Part shown: positions 12,316 to 26,539 of the stretch, in pieces
Layout: the number at the start of each line of letters is the position of its first letter
Numbering within the stretch: position 1 is the first letter of the stretch
Assembly: GCA_964036155.1 (NCBI GenBank)
Contig: OZ038422.1
Location: forward strand, 8,393,201 to 8,457,200
Direction of reading: 5' to 3'
Source: Diploscapter coronatus
Taxonomy: Eukaryota; Nematoda; Chromadorea; Rhabditida; Rhabditidae
DNA length: 64,000 bases
Notes under the pieces: model-generated
What the model saw: the letters and a program-made list of their open reading frames with translations, nothing else
Told to the model about the DNA's origin: nothing
The model's database searches: none
Made by a program: the position numbers and the translations under genes

Positions 12316-13524
12316 ATGTCTGGCTTACTCATTTATGTTTTGCTGGCTCTGTCATTTGTTGATTTTTCGCTGGGATGTGCAAGAACAGTCACTTCCGATG
12401 GAACAGTCATTACAACTACAGCCGAGCCGAGTACTGTCGCTGAAGAAACCACGGTCACAACAGCTCTGGCTGTATCCTCTACAGCGCAGACAACTGAAGT
12501 CTCAACCACAACAGGAACCACACAATCAACTACCATGTCAAGCACTACTGTGTCCACCACAACTTCTGCATCCACCACAACTACTGAGCCTGGTACGTCT
12601 AATTTTTAAAGAAAAAATCAAACTATTCTTTTTTATTACTAAAAACTCTTTTGAGGAATCATAATAGTCAGTAAATTGAAAACTTGTCGCCATGTGTTAT
12701 ATTTGAAAATTTTCAAAGTCCGCGTAGAAATTCGTACAAAACTTCTTGAAAATATAATAAAAAAACTTCACGCTTTTAAAGAAGGTTTAGAAAAATGAAT
12801 AAAATGGACAATCCTAAATTTCAATTTTCAGAAATCTGCGAAGGTGATTGTATGCCTCTAACAACTGTTGACACGGATTTTACGGAATTTGGCGGACCGG
12901 GAGACTGTTGTTTCGGTACGAATAGAGATTTCTTCATAAAATAAATAATGAGCGACGAAAAGTGATCAGTGGAAAATGGAATTACGATCCCTCTTTTCTG
13001 AGATTTAGAAAAATTTTTGCTCCTATTTCATTATTTTGCCCGCAATTTGGAAGATGCAAAATGACGCACGATTAGAAATATGGGAAAATAGCACGCGAAA
13101 TAGAGATTGACCTAAAACGATCCTTTCTCTCCCTATTTTCGACCTCCCAGATTCGGATTCTTCAATATCATTTTAGATTTTGAACCACTCTCGTAACTCA
13201 TAGAATCTTTTTTCAGGTTATCGAATGAGCATGCTGACTTTGGCCGAGCCGATCATCATGGACACGTCGGCAGACGGTACTTGCTCTTTCTCATATAATT
13301 GCGCTGATACTTTCGAGTACAAAATGTCCATTGGACAGAATGAAGGAATGCCCAAATCCTGTACTATTTTTGCCGATCTGCCTTTCGCTCCTTTCCTCAC
13401 GAATGTCGTCTGCGACCGTCCAAACATGCGGTTTGTTGCAGCAGATGCACCCACGGTCTCATATTATGCTTATGCCTGTCTCAACATTCCTCAAGGAGTC
13501 GAGCAAGATCCTTTGTGTCCATAG
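12316..13524 (+). CDS. Secreted Thr-rich, DUF281-like protein
   Basis: Three exons (12316-12592, 12832-12915, 13217-13524) join in phase to 222 residues. A signal peptide is clear at the N-terminus (a hydrophobic run, then FSLGCA). Residues about 25-92 are a Thr/Ser-rich, mucin-like stretch expected to be heavily O-glycosylated. The rest is a cysteine-containing globular domain with CEGDC, GDCCFGY, DGTCSFSYNC and a closing LCP. Thr-rich linkers joined to a domain of this type are familiar in nematode DUF281 proteins, often found in families of secreted proteins of unknown role. The ATG lies 6 nt after an acceptor-like ATTTTAG, so the mRNA is probably trans-spliced. The DUF281 assignment is by overall pattern; the secreted, mucin-like nature is directly visible. 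Confidence 0.75.
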
Positions 13525-15838
13525 AGTGCGATATTTTTCATGTAAAGATTTGTTTGCTAAAATATAAGAAACGTTTAGATTAGATTAGTTTTAGCTTTTC
13601 GTCTTCTATAAGTTTCGTAAAAAGTCTGAATCGATGTAAAATTAGCAGATTTACAAGCAAATAAATTAAATTATCCAAAATAGTCGTATTCTGGGAGATC
13701 AATAGAATCATTTTTTGAGAGTCATTGTCTCATTCTTCCGCTCCAGAGTAATTCTAAAAATCTTTATCCGTCCAGACTTTTTGCACATCCCATATTATTT
13801 ATTTGTTATTGCTAATAATCGAATCAAATGATTTCATAGAAACTTTTATTTACAACTTGCTGATTTCGTCTTCAGGGTCAATAGATTAAAATTTTATCTA
13901 TCCAAAAATTTATCACCAAAATAAATAAATAGACAAAATTATTATGACAGTTCAAAATGTTATATGATAAAACGCATTATTAATGGAAGAATGAACAATA
14001 TTGTTTGGCCTTCACATTATGTCGGAAAGAAATTAGTCATAATTTCTCACAATGAGTAGTCATGCAAACCGGGATAAAATGTCATTGCATAATTAAAAAA
14101 AAAATATTTATGATTATCTCAAATATTTAACTCTGGTGAATTTATCAGTTTAAATTTTAAAATATCAATTGTTTGCATGATTTGGAAAATAAAAACTAAA
14201 GAAGCACACAATATTATTTGAAAGTTTGCATTGATAAATTAGGAAATTTCGTTTATGAAGTTGTGGATGCTACTTTTTCAGCTTATTTCGAAGAGGTTGA
14301 GTCTTGATGATGATTTTAAATCCGAATTGATGATGATCTTTGATGTTTATAATGAAGGTTATGTGGAATATTTTAGAAGATGTAGCTATTTCTACGCTAA
14401 GTTAAACGTGTTCTGTTTGCGTTACATTTCGATGTTTCATATTCTCTTTGGCTATTTTACAGAAGTTTAGGGTTTTGGATTTTAAAGATATTTTAGAGAA
14501 ATGCTTTTTCAATTGCTTCGAAGAGTTGTTCTTCATATCTCAATTTTTCAAAATTAGAAATTGGCATTTCTTCTTAATCCTGCACCGAAAATGTTAACTT
14601 TTTATCAGATGAACTAACCATTTTCACGCTCTTACGATAGCCAATTTGATTTTTTAAAAATATTTCATGCTGTTTCTTCCATAATATGGTTAACAAAGAA
14701 GAGATGAAGAATATTATTATCTCCTTATGCCTATCAATATATATGTATATCTTCAGTCGATTACTAATGGTTTTAATATGCATTATTTTAGTTTTCAACT
14801 AAATAAATCATTTACTTCCATTTCGATTAAATATTTCTGGTGAAATACAAAAGATTATCAGTTAATTGAAAAGCAGACCCGTGTTTGAGCTTTGAAAAGT
14901 CAAGGTTACTGTCAGACAATAGAGAATAGAGAAGAGCAATAGAAGTGGAAAGGACGGGATGAAATCGAATTGAATGTGAATGTTTGAGCGATTGAATGAT
15001 TGAATTATCGCAAAAGGGCTGAAAATCTGAAGGCGCGTTTGGAATAATCAATAAGAGGATAAATAACACGAATAACTGAACATTGTTCATCGCTTCAGAA
15101 AATGGACAGTTCATTTCTTAGATTTTCAAATTTTGTGAGAACAATCAGATCCAATCTTACGTAGAAATTCAAGTATTTCGAGGAAAATAAGATAAAATCC
15201 ACTTCTGAATACAACGAACAATCCCATCTCTAGCCATTCATCTATCAAAAGGCGGTAAAACCAGAGAAAATACCCTCGTCAAATCAAAAATAAATTAGGT
15301 TAATTCAAGAGAAACTAACAAAACCCACTGAGAACATTCTCTCGTAACTACGGAGACAAATATGGAAAGTGACTTTTACCGGTACTTTATGCATACAATT
15401 TTGGAGAACTGAATTCATTACGATTAATTCCTTTTCTTGCTCGTATGACGAGTAAGAGAAATCAAAACTCAGGGTCCGTTCAGATAGTTATCCGTTTCTT
15501 TTTTAAATTCATGAATTATGCCAGTGATCTGGATGAATTGGGCAAGTGTCCAGTTTAGTGATTGTTTAGGATCGTTGAGTTTGGGCCAATAAAATGGGTA
15601 GGTGCACCTCTTTTCCCAATTGAGTGAGAGTATTTCTCCCACGTTTTCAAGTAGGGAGCGTTGAAAAATGTGGAGAAAATTTGCATATCAACTTAAGAAA
15701 TGTACTAACCCCATTAGAATCGTTTAAAATTGAGTTTTCAACAAATAGGTAGAGTTTGAAAGGAATTCAAATTATCGGGAAGAAGAGAGAATGAGTGAAA
15801 ATGATCGATTGATCGATCGCTTGCAGCAATTCTGTCAT
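13525..15838. other. Intergenic region, no supported gene
   Basis: Nothing convincing was found. On the minus strand at 14827-15114 there is a 95-codon frame whose second Met (MNNVQLFVLFILLLII) begins a signal-peptide-like segment, which might be a first exon of a small secreted protein, but no splice partner was identified. A 71-codon frame on the plus strand at 14255-14470 has no supporting features. Confidence 0.4.
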
Positions 15839-18800
15839 TCAGTGAGCCAGAGCCGTGTCGATGAACCCCCTCTCAGGCGCCCTCTCGCGCTGCTCGTCGT
15901 ATTTGGACGGACTGTAGCTGTGCTGCACGATCAGAACCAGGGGCTGAAAACGAAACCAATCATCCTTATTCGATTTTCAGTATTGAATCAGAATATTTAT
16001 TTCATGATAGTGCAAAACTTGGATTTTTTAAATTTAAATCTTCACTTTCTCATTTATTCTGCATAGAGGTAGCAAGTTATTCTCCTTTGAAATTATTCAA
16101 ATTTAAAATAAACTTGTTTAATTTGATAACATTGGAAAAATTGGAATAATTTTAAATCATCAATTGAAAAAATCGAAATTAAAAATCTCTTACATCGTCG
16201 CTGTTGTCCGGAAGAATCTTGGCTTCGAACAGGGAGAGCTCGTTCATCGAGGCCTCGAGCAGTTTGCCACCGAGACGACTGAAAACAAATTCTGATAATG
16301 TATAACAATTCGAACGTGAATGACCATGTCAGACTAGTTCGTCAAATTTAGAAAAATCTCAATTTATCAAAACACTCACCTGTGCAGAATCTGGTCATTG
16401 GGAGTGATACCAGTCTCCTTATAAAGGGCGATCTTCACAGTGCCGATTGTGTCGGAGGAAGAGACCTGCAAAATCAGAACATTCTCCCAGAAAAGAGTTA
16501 TTTTTCCTACTTTCATATCGAAGAGTCCCTGTTTGCGAGCTCTACGAGTCGTTTTCGTCTTCGCCGTTTCGACTATCGGTTCATCTGTCTAAAATCCAAG
16601 AATTATTCCCAAACAGAATAAACTCTGAACGATCTTTCTTCGTCATTATTCGAGATGCGATGAAAATGACTTTACAATTTCAATCATTCGGCGTATTGTT
16701 GCTCATGCTAATTCATATTTTGTTGCTTCTAAGCCAAAATAATGTCCCACCAGATTCTGAATTTTGATGTATATCTTCTGGTTCTGGAAGATGTAGCGCT
16801 GCGTATCCACGTTCTCGAGGTACGAATCGAAACAGTCGACGCACGAATCCTCGATCGTTCCTGGAAGAGTCAACTTTTTTCGGCAATTTCAGCTAAGATT
16901 ATTCACCTCCTTTTTTGATGACGATAGGAATGACAGGCAGCGGGTTGTCAGTGAGACTCTGCCAGTCGTCCACGAAATTGTTCCATTCCTCCTCGGTGAG
17001 TGGCACGACCTGGGCTATCAGAGGAGGTGGGGCAGTACCTTGGGGATCCGTCTAAAAATAAAGCATATAAAAGGAACAAACTTTATTTATCGTAGTATGA
17101 AACAAATAGTACAGGGGTGGTCTTTTATATTTTTATATGCACCTATTTTCTTGAATACATTTCTTAATATTAAAAAAAACGGGATGCAGTTCTCCTAAAT
17201 GGGCGAAATCTGAAAATGTACGGTTTTACCCGTCTTGCATGGGTAACCCGAGGCATAGAAGGGGTAAGGTCTTAGTCTCAATATAAACAAAAACTCAAGT
17301 TATTCATAAAAGGCAAAGAGGTAAAACCATACATTTTCAGAGTTCGCTCACCTAGGAGAATTGTGCATCCCGTTTCTTTTTAAATATTAAGAAATGTATT
17401 CAAGAAAATAGGCGTAAAAGTATAAAATATCACCCTGTGTATTAGGAAAAGCTTACTTCGTATCATAATCTTTTCTTGTCATTATTTAGCATAAATCTAC
17501 GTAACCAAATAAAAAGAAAACCTGAAAAATGTCTTACATTTGTTCCCTGAAGCGGCAAATATGGTCGACTATGTTGGCAGAGCAGACACTGCTGACAGAT
17601 GGCTGGAAGGGTAGAAGCCGAAGTGCGCGATCTAAAAATACTCAAATTAACCATTTTTTATTTTTCGAAGTAAATAAATTAAGGTAGTATCAGTTATTGA
17701 AAACGAACATTTGTTAGTCATGAAAAATAGAAATTGTTACGCCACGCAAAATAGTATTCATCTCAACTACCTGAACGCATTTCTCATTCTGTTGATGAAT
17801 ATGCTGCAGATGCCGAATCGATACTTCGTGCCGTACTCGCTCTCGGACACTTGTCGCTTTTCCAGCCTGAAATTTACACCAATCAAGAAAATTCTTCCTC
17901 CAATTCCTTACATTCTGATGAGCTCCCCGTATTTCTTCTGCAATTGTTGCAGCGTTTCGATGAGATCTTTCTTGTTGTGATGAGCAACCTGCAAATTTAT
18001 AAATGATTTCTTTTCCGTTTTCAAGTATCTTAGAAAGCTGACTGATTTTGAAAGCATGAGTATTTGGCAAAGAAGAAATTGGTCAAAGCTTCCTAAAAGT
18101 CGAATAATTTGCCATCTCTCCCCCAACCTGATCAGCCTCGTAGCAGGACTCGCACAGGTCGTCAGTGACTTTGACAATGAAGCACTTCTCGAAGTAGCGC
18201 GACAACTCTTCCCATTCCTCGGGAGAGATGGCGTAACGAAATTGGTCCACGTTGATCGAGCCTAGAAATAAGATATCCACAATAAGCTAAATTTAAATAG
18301 AGCTGATGTATTTAGATTTCATCAAAAAAAAAAGCTTAGAGTTGTAGAAATGCTATGAAAGTACAGTGAAAAATGTCACCGACAACACAATTTTGTTTGT
18401 ATTTCTAGACTTTATCTTTTGACAAGGAAAATATTTATTTCCTTACCATGCGAACATCTCAATTCGCTGTTGAATTCGACCTCTTCTCCTTCTGTCGAAC
18501 TGCATGGAGAATCTAAAATTCAATTTTATTGAAATTGAAACTTTTCGCCGATAATCCTAAAGTTTCAAAGGATTTTTAGATAATAACGATCCTACCCGAT
18601 CTCTTTTCATTCTCCTCCTCGCCCTCTGTTCCATCAGCCTGATCAGTCTGTCCATTCTTCTCGTCCTCCTCCTCAACGTCCATGTCCTCGCTATTCTGAT
18701 GGTTCATCTTCGAGTTCGCATTTCCATTTTCAGTCGTTTCCACCCCATTCGTCTGCGGTTTGATATCGCAACTTTCTTCCTGATTCATCGTCTCCTGGAG

Positions 18801-21800
18801 TTTCAATAATTCGTTATTCGTTCATTGTTTTTCATTCAGTTTCGAAATTTCAAAAACGAAACTTATAATTCATTAAGAAAAATCTCGAATAATGAAATTC
18901 GAGGTAATTTGCAAAAGTAGCCACTCTGAGCGAAATAGTATGTGGACGAGGTTCCCTTTTCAGTGCTATTTCGTCAAGGGGCTACTTTTACAAATGAGCA
19001 ATTAGACTTGCACTCACACTCACCTGATTAGTCCCATCGCAACTGTCCTCGCTGATAGTGGAGGAATTCATCTCGACATCATCTGTCACTGACTCTGACT
19101 GCTCTCGATCAGTGCTCACAGGTGCGTCGTTCTGTTGCATCGAGCACGAGTCCAGCAAATCCGTCATCACTTCAGAAACTGCCTGTTCGAGCTAAATACC
19201 AAATTCAAAGAAAGAAAAACGTTAAGACTAGTTTGAAAAGAGCTATGTCTCAGCTATGCATTTGCAATTATAATTTTTTCGCCTTTCATAAACCGCGCCT
19301 ACCGTATTCCACCTTCAGATTCTGAAATGGTGGGATTCTATGCAGAAACTGAGTGTAGAATACATGGTGAATGGCTTTTCTGGAGTGAATAATGTTTACC
19401 TCAGCAGCCTGATGCCTAGTGGCATATCTGGTGGATCTCGAATGAGTGGGCGGAGGAGGATTTCGGATTGTTGTGGTCGCCTTCTTCCTGCCTCTGCCTC
19501 TGTTCGACGTCACTGCCTTCACCAGCACTGCTCCATTCCCGTTTGCCAATTTCTGATAATTTCCATTTAAACTTTCAAAAGAATAATCAAAGAAAGCGAA
19601 AATCAAGATTAAAATTTGAAATCGAAAGCTCTGACGAAAAACCACTATGACTTTATCTTCACTGAGTGGGTGGAGGGATTTGCATTCTAATTATATTTCT
19701 AGAAACTGAAAGAAAAACACTTCGACTAATCACGATAATGAATTGTCATTTTAGAAGAAAAATTCAAACCTCAACAGCTCCGGGAACGAATCTGAGAATG
19801 CCGCCACTGGCGTGGACCTTCGACTGATGCTGCATTTCGCTCTCTGCCTGCTTCTTGAAGTTCTGCAGAGCCTTCTTCGAGACGTAGAAATTGTCGGGCG
19901 ACACGGTCGAATGCACCAAAGTGGAGCATCTAAAATTTATTCCTTCTTTCCAGTTTGTCTACAGAAAAAGCTACCTAGATTTGGTTTCCTTGACGATTCT
20001 ATTTGCCAATTTAACGGTATTTTCGAGACTTTCATTAAAAAGACCCTCGCGATGCAGCAACTTCACGCAGTCCAAACACAGGTCGTTCCTGAAAATACGA
20101 TTTCGTTCATTCTAGCATTTATTGCATTTAGAATAATGAAAAAGGTGTAGTTTAGCGAAAATTGGCTAGTTCTCGCCTTTGTATAATTTCTTCATTATTT
20201 TTTCCAAGCATAAGTCTACATCTGACTGAATATTTTCATTTAGTCATTATTGTATTTTTCAGTCACTTGTTCTACTGAACAACGAATAATGCGAATATAT
20301 TTCAATCCTTCTATAGAAGAGAAGTATCAATGCTGCTTCGATTGTGCACGAATCGGTGAGTGGGTGTATGTGTGAGAAAGAGTAGAATTTAAGATTTGGG
20401 ATTGTCTGTGTTGTTTTGCCCGATTCTTTTTCCTATCGAGTTTGAGACGAACTGAGGTAATGAGGTTTGGGGTTGGAAGAGATGAACGTGGATTTTGGTT
20501 ATTGGCTGGTTGGTGGATGTGTGCTAATTTGGGAAATTAGGGTAAAGTGGGCTTAGATCAATTGGGAACTGTGATCTTGGGACAACCACAGGATTCACTT
20601 ACTGCACACGATTAATAAAATGTTCTTTTAAACAGCAATAGATAAAATGAATATCTGACCCTGTGAAGAGTGCCCGTTTCTTCTCGACTCCATCGGGACT
20701 CCTCTGCACCACGGAAATGGCGTATTTGTTGAGCAGAACCTCGGCGTGCTGTCGAGAGACTCCCTTCACGTGACCGAACAGAATCTGCAAAAAAATCTTA
20801 ATCTTTCTGAGGCCTAGGAAAATTTCACCTCATCAATGAAAATCTTTCCGTGAGAGCAGATTTTGTAGCTGTGTTCCTGAAGCTGAGTGGCCACTTGCTG
20901 CTGAGCTATGCGGACTGTCGCAGGACGGCCGCGTCTGAAGAAAATAAAAGCTGGTTTTAAAATAAAGTATCTTTTTCTGGGAAAAATTGCAAATCGCATT
21001 TTAGTGGTATTTTTTAACAAATTAGGTATTCATCAATTTTGGAGAAAAAAATCGACCTCTTTTTAGTAGGCACATCATCAACCATCTCTGTCGGATTCGC
21101 AACGGTCTTGTTCGTCTCACCGTTATCTTGGGAGCTCTGAATTTTACGAATTTATAGTTTTGAAAAAAAAAACTAAAACCAACCGGAGATTCTTTTGGTT
21201 TTTCTTCTTCCTCAGGAATAGCAGACGCCCTCTCATACTCCTTGGTCAGAATGTCCGTCATCAGACTCGTCGGGAGGAAGGCCACCTCCCTCAGTTGATG
21301 AGTGTTCGTGTCTGCCTAAACATGAAAAGATAAAAGTCACGTTCAAATGTGAAAATAAAGAAGTTGATATAGTGGTTTCAAATGAATTATAAAACGTTTT
21401 CTTTCAAAATAATATTATTTCTTGTCATTTTTAAATGATCTAACCTGAAGATTAGTGAAGAGCGAGTCCAGCTTGCCGTGTCTTTGCATCACCTCGTTCA
21501 GTCTCTTCTGCGTCTTGTCCAGATTGTCGTTGGTCTGTCCGACGAAATCAGATTCAGTCTGGAAAATAATCATTTTTCCTAAAATTCTGCACCCTGAAAT
21601 TTCTAATAAACAAGAATCAGTGCACCTTAGGACGTGTTTGATTGTGTGCAGTTTTGATCATCTGCTGATTTTTTTAGAATAAATTTAACCAAATTCACTA
21701 AATTAAGAATAACTCACAGCCTGTGCCCACTTCTCGGTGATTTCATTGGGAGGAAGAATAGGCGGATCAGGACTCGTGTCGCTCTTCTCTCTGTACACCA

Positions 21801-24800
21801 ATCCATAACAGGCCTTCACGTCTGGAGTCGCATTTGATTTCTGCAAAGATTATATTTTCCACAATTATTTTTAAAAATGAATAAACCTTGATCGGCTTCT
21901 TGGAATCCTTCACGTCGAGCCCAGGCGGTTTCGACATTTCCTCCACTTTCTAAAACGGTCCTTTTTGATCAGAATTAAAGGAAAAAATGTTTTTTTTTCA
22001 GTCATAAAAGTTCTTTCACACGTTATCCTTTTGTTCCCATACTCTTTTCTCTTCCCAATACTATTTCTCGGGAATGCGGTATTTTGCTCATTATTCCTCC
22101 TATTCCTAGCTGTCTGATAAAATTCGTCATAGTGAGGGAAATGAAAAAGTGTTTGAGAAAATCCATGTCCAACCTCGTCATTGTATTTGAACCATTTGTC
22201 AGTGTAGGGATTTCTGACGAGATCGTAGTAATGCCCACTGTCCGTGTGGTCGCCCTCGTGGATCATGACCGCAAACAGCTCGTACACTCTGAATTATACA
22301 CGATTGAATAAATTTGACGATATCTATAACGTGATAGGGAAAGAGTTGAGCCAACTTTTGACGATCATATTGATAAGATTTCGAAATCATTTTCTTTGAA
22401 GGCATGAGTTTTCATTTGAACCATTGACTCACTTCTTCTCCATGCTGCTCCCGGAAATGAGATGGTTTGGCTCGAAAGTCAGCTCCCGCGGGTAGGACAG
22501 TGGAGTCTTGATCTTGTGGTTTCTGCCATTTCTGAAACTCATGAATGAGTAAAGATCTTTTTTCGAGATATCTCTCACGAATCGATGTTGTATCGATTGA
22601 GCTGCAGGAGGAGAACGGGCGGCAACTGAGAGGCCTTCGTCGATTTCTCCACCTTGCCGATCTTGTTACACGAGCTGCAGCGACAGTCCGTCAGACTGAA
22701 AATTGATTTATGAAAGTTGGTGAGATAATTTCTGCAGGACTCAAAAACTCTCAGCATAGGATATCATGAAAAATGTCCAGAAAGATGTCATATCTTCACT
22801 TCAAAATTCCTGTTTCTCGCTTATTTCTGGAAGTCGAATTCACAGTATAAAAGATAAACTGTCCAAACACACAGTACGAATTTGATAACCGTTGATATCT
22901 CATCGTTCTCAAACAGCGCAAAGCAACGCGAAATAACCCACGTTTCAACACAGAAGAAAGCGTCCAGCGCCTCGTTGAGAGTGGTGTGGCCCTCGATGAC
23001 GAGCGTGAAGGAGGTGCAGATCGTGTCTGAGGGGGACGTCATTCCGCAGTCGCACGACAGAGTGGAACGGATTCGGCCCTCAAATGGATCAGTTCGTCAA
23101 CAATTTTCAGGCAGAAAAACTTTCAAACTATGTCAGAGGGTTAGACGCATTAGCCTAACTGAGAAAAAATGCCAGAAAGTTATATCTACCCCTCTGGGAC
23201 ATTTTAAAATTCGACAGAAATGGTATTATCTAAAATTATTGATTCAAGGAGAGAAGAGGGAGATAAAATGTGCGTTGAATTAACAGTTTTAAAAATAACT
23301 CGAAAGTTTCGTACCGTATAGAGTGATTTGAGTCTCTGTCGAATGAGCTCCCCATTAGGATGAGTGAGGAGGTTTCTGTCGAGACTGTCGAACAGCATCA
23401 GAGTGAACTCCTGAGCGTCCTGCTGCTCGTTCGTCAGACGCAATGCGTTGATGACCAGACTGTTCTTGTTCGTGTCGAACTGAAAAATCGCTTTCACGAT
23501 GTGATATTTCGCTTTATTTTCTTGAAATGCGCAACGCATTCTAGTTCTAGTATGTTCACATGGAAAACATTTTTTCGCATAAAGTAAATGTTTCAAATAG
23601 AAAGTTGGACAAATTTTAGGGATTTTTGTGAAGACAAATTCCCGACTAAACTTTCTTGAAATGGCATGGCAGAAATTCAGCTTTTTCATCGACTCTCTCA
23701 ATTTTCTTTCATTCAAAAGCATTTCTTCCACAAGATTCGTTGTTTCGGTCAAATTAAGTGAAACTTCTCATGTATGGAAAAAATAGCGAGAATAGGCAAG
23801 AGACACGGGAAATTGCGTACCATTCTTTCTATTGTCCCCCACGGACTATTTCACTGATCTCTGCCTCTCACTTTGAGCATAGTTCATACACGCATTTCTC
23901 GCAGGCGCTACAATACCTCTTCGGGTTAGACTAATTCTATATTGTAGTCGAGGATTATTCTCTCAAATAAATTTATTGTCGCAGACTGTTTACGTTCGAG
24001 TATTAAGTGTTTCGTAATGACTTACAAAAGGGGTGGTCTCGAGAGTGTAGAACAGATTCTGCAGTCCATCCATCAGGAGCTGCACGTCCATCTTGGGAAA
24101 TTCGGGTTTGACGTACTCACCAGAGGGACGCCAGTCGAAAATTATCTGCTTGAATTTCGGCTCGTTGAACCACACCTGAAGAAGAACCAAATAATTGAAA
24201 AGAAATATTCTGATATTCACTTTCGGTTGTTTGCATTTTTCTTCTTCTTCAAATAAAATCGAATAAAGCAACTTCCAGAAGAAAATAACAAACCTGGAGA
24301 AAGCTGTTGACATAGCAGAAATTGCCAGTGTTGACGAGTCCGCAGGGCTGCGAGGTGACATCCCTCCTCCTTTGGTCCTCTTTGGCTTTGTCGTTGTTCG
24401 CCAGCTCGATCTTGATCAGCTTCTCGAACTTCTCGAGGCCCAGTCGCTTGATGCAGTACGGGTTGTCGCGGCAGTTCACTGATCTGAAGGATAATAAAGT
24501 GAACAAATTAAAAATTTGGAATCATCTTTTTCGAATAATTTACCATTTTAATTAATGTTCAAATACTCAAAGTTCATTGAAATGAGGCATAAAATCGGCA
24601 AAGTTAAAGCTTATAAGTAGTAGCTTCCCATGTTCCTCTACATTTATTCGAAGTCATCATATTCTCGTTCATTTGTTTTTCAAATCCAAGATTCGGAAAA
24701 AATATTCGACTTACTTAGGATTAGGACAGTCGTGCAGCTCGCACGCGAAACAGTCGAGTTTGGCGATGAGCGCTGCCTGGTCGTAGTCGATTCTGTCCTC

Positions 24801-25275
24801 GGACAGCTCCATCAGATGACGCATCGCCTCTTCGCGGAAATGCAGCTGCAAATTCAAATTCATGAAATTAACCTGAATCGATGATGATTTTATCCAGACC
24901 TGGGCAGACTTTCAGGTATAATGAGAAATTTTCAGTGAGGGAATACGCATAATAAACTTTTTTCTATTGAAAAGTGATCCATAAGTGGGTAGGGAACAGG
25001 ATTTTAGCAGAATATTTTACTTTCGAAGGACATGCACGGAGATTTTAGTCTAAGCTCTGCCTAAGTCGAATTTTATCATTTATCGAAAATCATGTGATTT
25101 TCTATGCATGAATTATTGTGAAATTTTAGGAAAATATTACTGCTCTGTTCAGGAGTTTCATGGATCACAAAATTATTGATATTTCTCAAAATTTCTACAA
25201 AAATTATCCCACCTTCCTCCGGTTGGTTTCCCGCTTGCCCTTGCTGGCGACTGCCGGCTTTTTCATCTTCACCAT
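15839..25275 (-). CDS. usp-48: Ubiquitin carboxyl-terminal hydrolase 48 (USP48)
   Basis: Thirty-two exons join in phase to 1,259 residues: 25275-25213, 24845-24715, 24483-24294, 24175-24026, 23479-23315, 23078-22942, 22695-22579, 22531-22433, 22288-22174, 21949-21887, 21840-21718, 21558-21445, 21315-21184, 21136-21057, 20934-20829, 20784-20660, 20088-19975, 19929-19770, 19552-19400, 19191-19024, 18794-18596, 18512-18447, 18261-18128, 17988-17912, 17866-17771, 17631-17538, 17051-16907, 16860-16751, 16588-16511, 16465-16380, 16278-16194, 15943-15839. It is a cysteine protease that removes ubiquitin, in other animals from nuclear substrates including histone H2A. The Cys box GLVNTGNFCYVNSFLQVWF places the nucleophile at Cys121; the His box DSGHYYDL gives His370 and KYNDE gives Asp388. 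A zinc-ribbon-like set is CDCG...CRCSSC. Later come an AT-hook-like KKRRGRPA (about 557-564), an acidic stretch (about 770-900), DUSP-type segments and a C-terminal ubiquitin-like domain, as in USP48. It is somewhat longer than the roughly 1,035-residue human protein. The exon at 23078 uses a TTTGAG acceptor. Confidence 0.95.
17111..17438. mobile_element. 328-bp fold-back element in a usp-48 intron
   Basis: The two arms, each about 120 nt, are near-perfect inverted copies. They share CTATTTTCTTGAATACATTT, then CTTAATATT, ACGGGATGCA and GAAAATGTA(C/T)GGTTTTACC. The outer ends read ACAGGGGTGG on the left and, in reverse complement, ACAGGGTGAT on the right. No target-site duplication is clear. 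It lies wholly inside the intron between the exons at 17538-17631 and 16907-17051. The long, well-matched arms suggest a recent insertion and would fold strongly in the transcript. Confidence 0.85.
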
Positions 25276-26539
25276 TTCTGGTCGAATCTCCTAGCCGATC
25301 CAAACAAATCCTGGGGTCTATCACAGACAGGAGATTTGCTGAAAAATCACGAAAATTACAAGAGGGATCAGAGAACTAATGTGGAAAAATAGACAGAAAT
25401 GGACAATGACAAGAGATTTGAGAAGATAACGCTCTGCAACGCATAGAGGCACAGAGAGAGAACAGTGAACGGGGGGAGGCAGCTGCAGAGCGCAGGGCGA
25501 AAATAGGGGAGAAAGGCGCATTCGGATGAGGATAATTGGCGAAAAGGGTGGGATGCATGGCGCAGGACGGAATGCACACCAAGCGGAGGAAAATTTTGAA
25601 ATTTTCTCAAAATTCATAAAATCGAAATAAAATTGCGAAAATAAAGATGAAAACAGAGGTCCGTCTTATTTCTGATCCTCAAAAACTTCCTGAAATTATA
25701 CAAAGAAAAATTGATAACATAAAAAAAAAATTCCGATTGATGCAAGCATGTCTGAAGCATAGTAATTTTTAAAGAAATGAAGTACAGGAATAGATACTTT
25801 ATTATTTCATTTCTCTCGAAAACAAGGATAAATCCTTTGAAGCTCGTCTTCAATATTCAATATTTACAGGAACATTTCATAATAATCCACAGGATAGTAG
25901 TCAATCAATCAATGAAAAATGATACAGGAACAAATAAATCTCTGCTCGAAAATAGAAAAAAAAAAATCAATATCACTGCGCTAATCGATTGGATTAGAAA
26001 ATCTGCGGACTTGATGACAATGATAAGTTACTGTATGCGATCGTTGATGAGATGAGAAATGAAATTAAGGCAGCTTCAAAATATTGTGAAAGTGAAGTTG
26101 GAATTTCTCTCAGCTTCATACAATAATATACAAATCATTATGACCGAACATTAACTCAGAGAAAAAAACTATTGTAACCTCACAAAATAATAAATAATTT
26201 AAAATAGAAATTTCAGAGGTTTCTAAGAGTTTCTAAGAGGAAGTACGATAATTTGTCATATTCATGATCAACAGCAGATAGACTAATCCAATCCTTGCGA
26301 GACCTAACTCAATAAGATTAGAAGTACGAAGGAAAATCAAAACAAATGGAACACTGACAAAATTGGTACATGAAACTTCTAACTTGAAGAAGTGAATGAT
26401 GCAATTTGATGCAACAAGTGACGAACCGGAATGGATATTCGTATCAGGTGAGTGAGGATTGAAGGCTACTGAGGTTGCAGAGTGAGACGTTTGCAAGGCA
26501 GCTAAAAATGTCATGTTTTCAGAAGGAAAAATTGTAGAA
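25276..26539. other. Gap between C18orf63-like gene and usp-48
   Basis: Holds the 3' region of the C18orf63-like gene and the upstream region of usp-48. Open frames here are AT-rich and lack splice partners. An acceptor-like CTAG precedes the usp-48 ATG by 16 nt and could serve trans-splicing. Confidence 0.5.
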
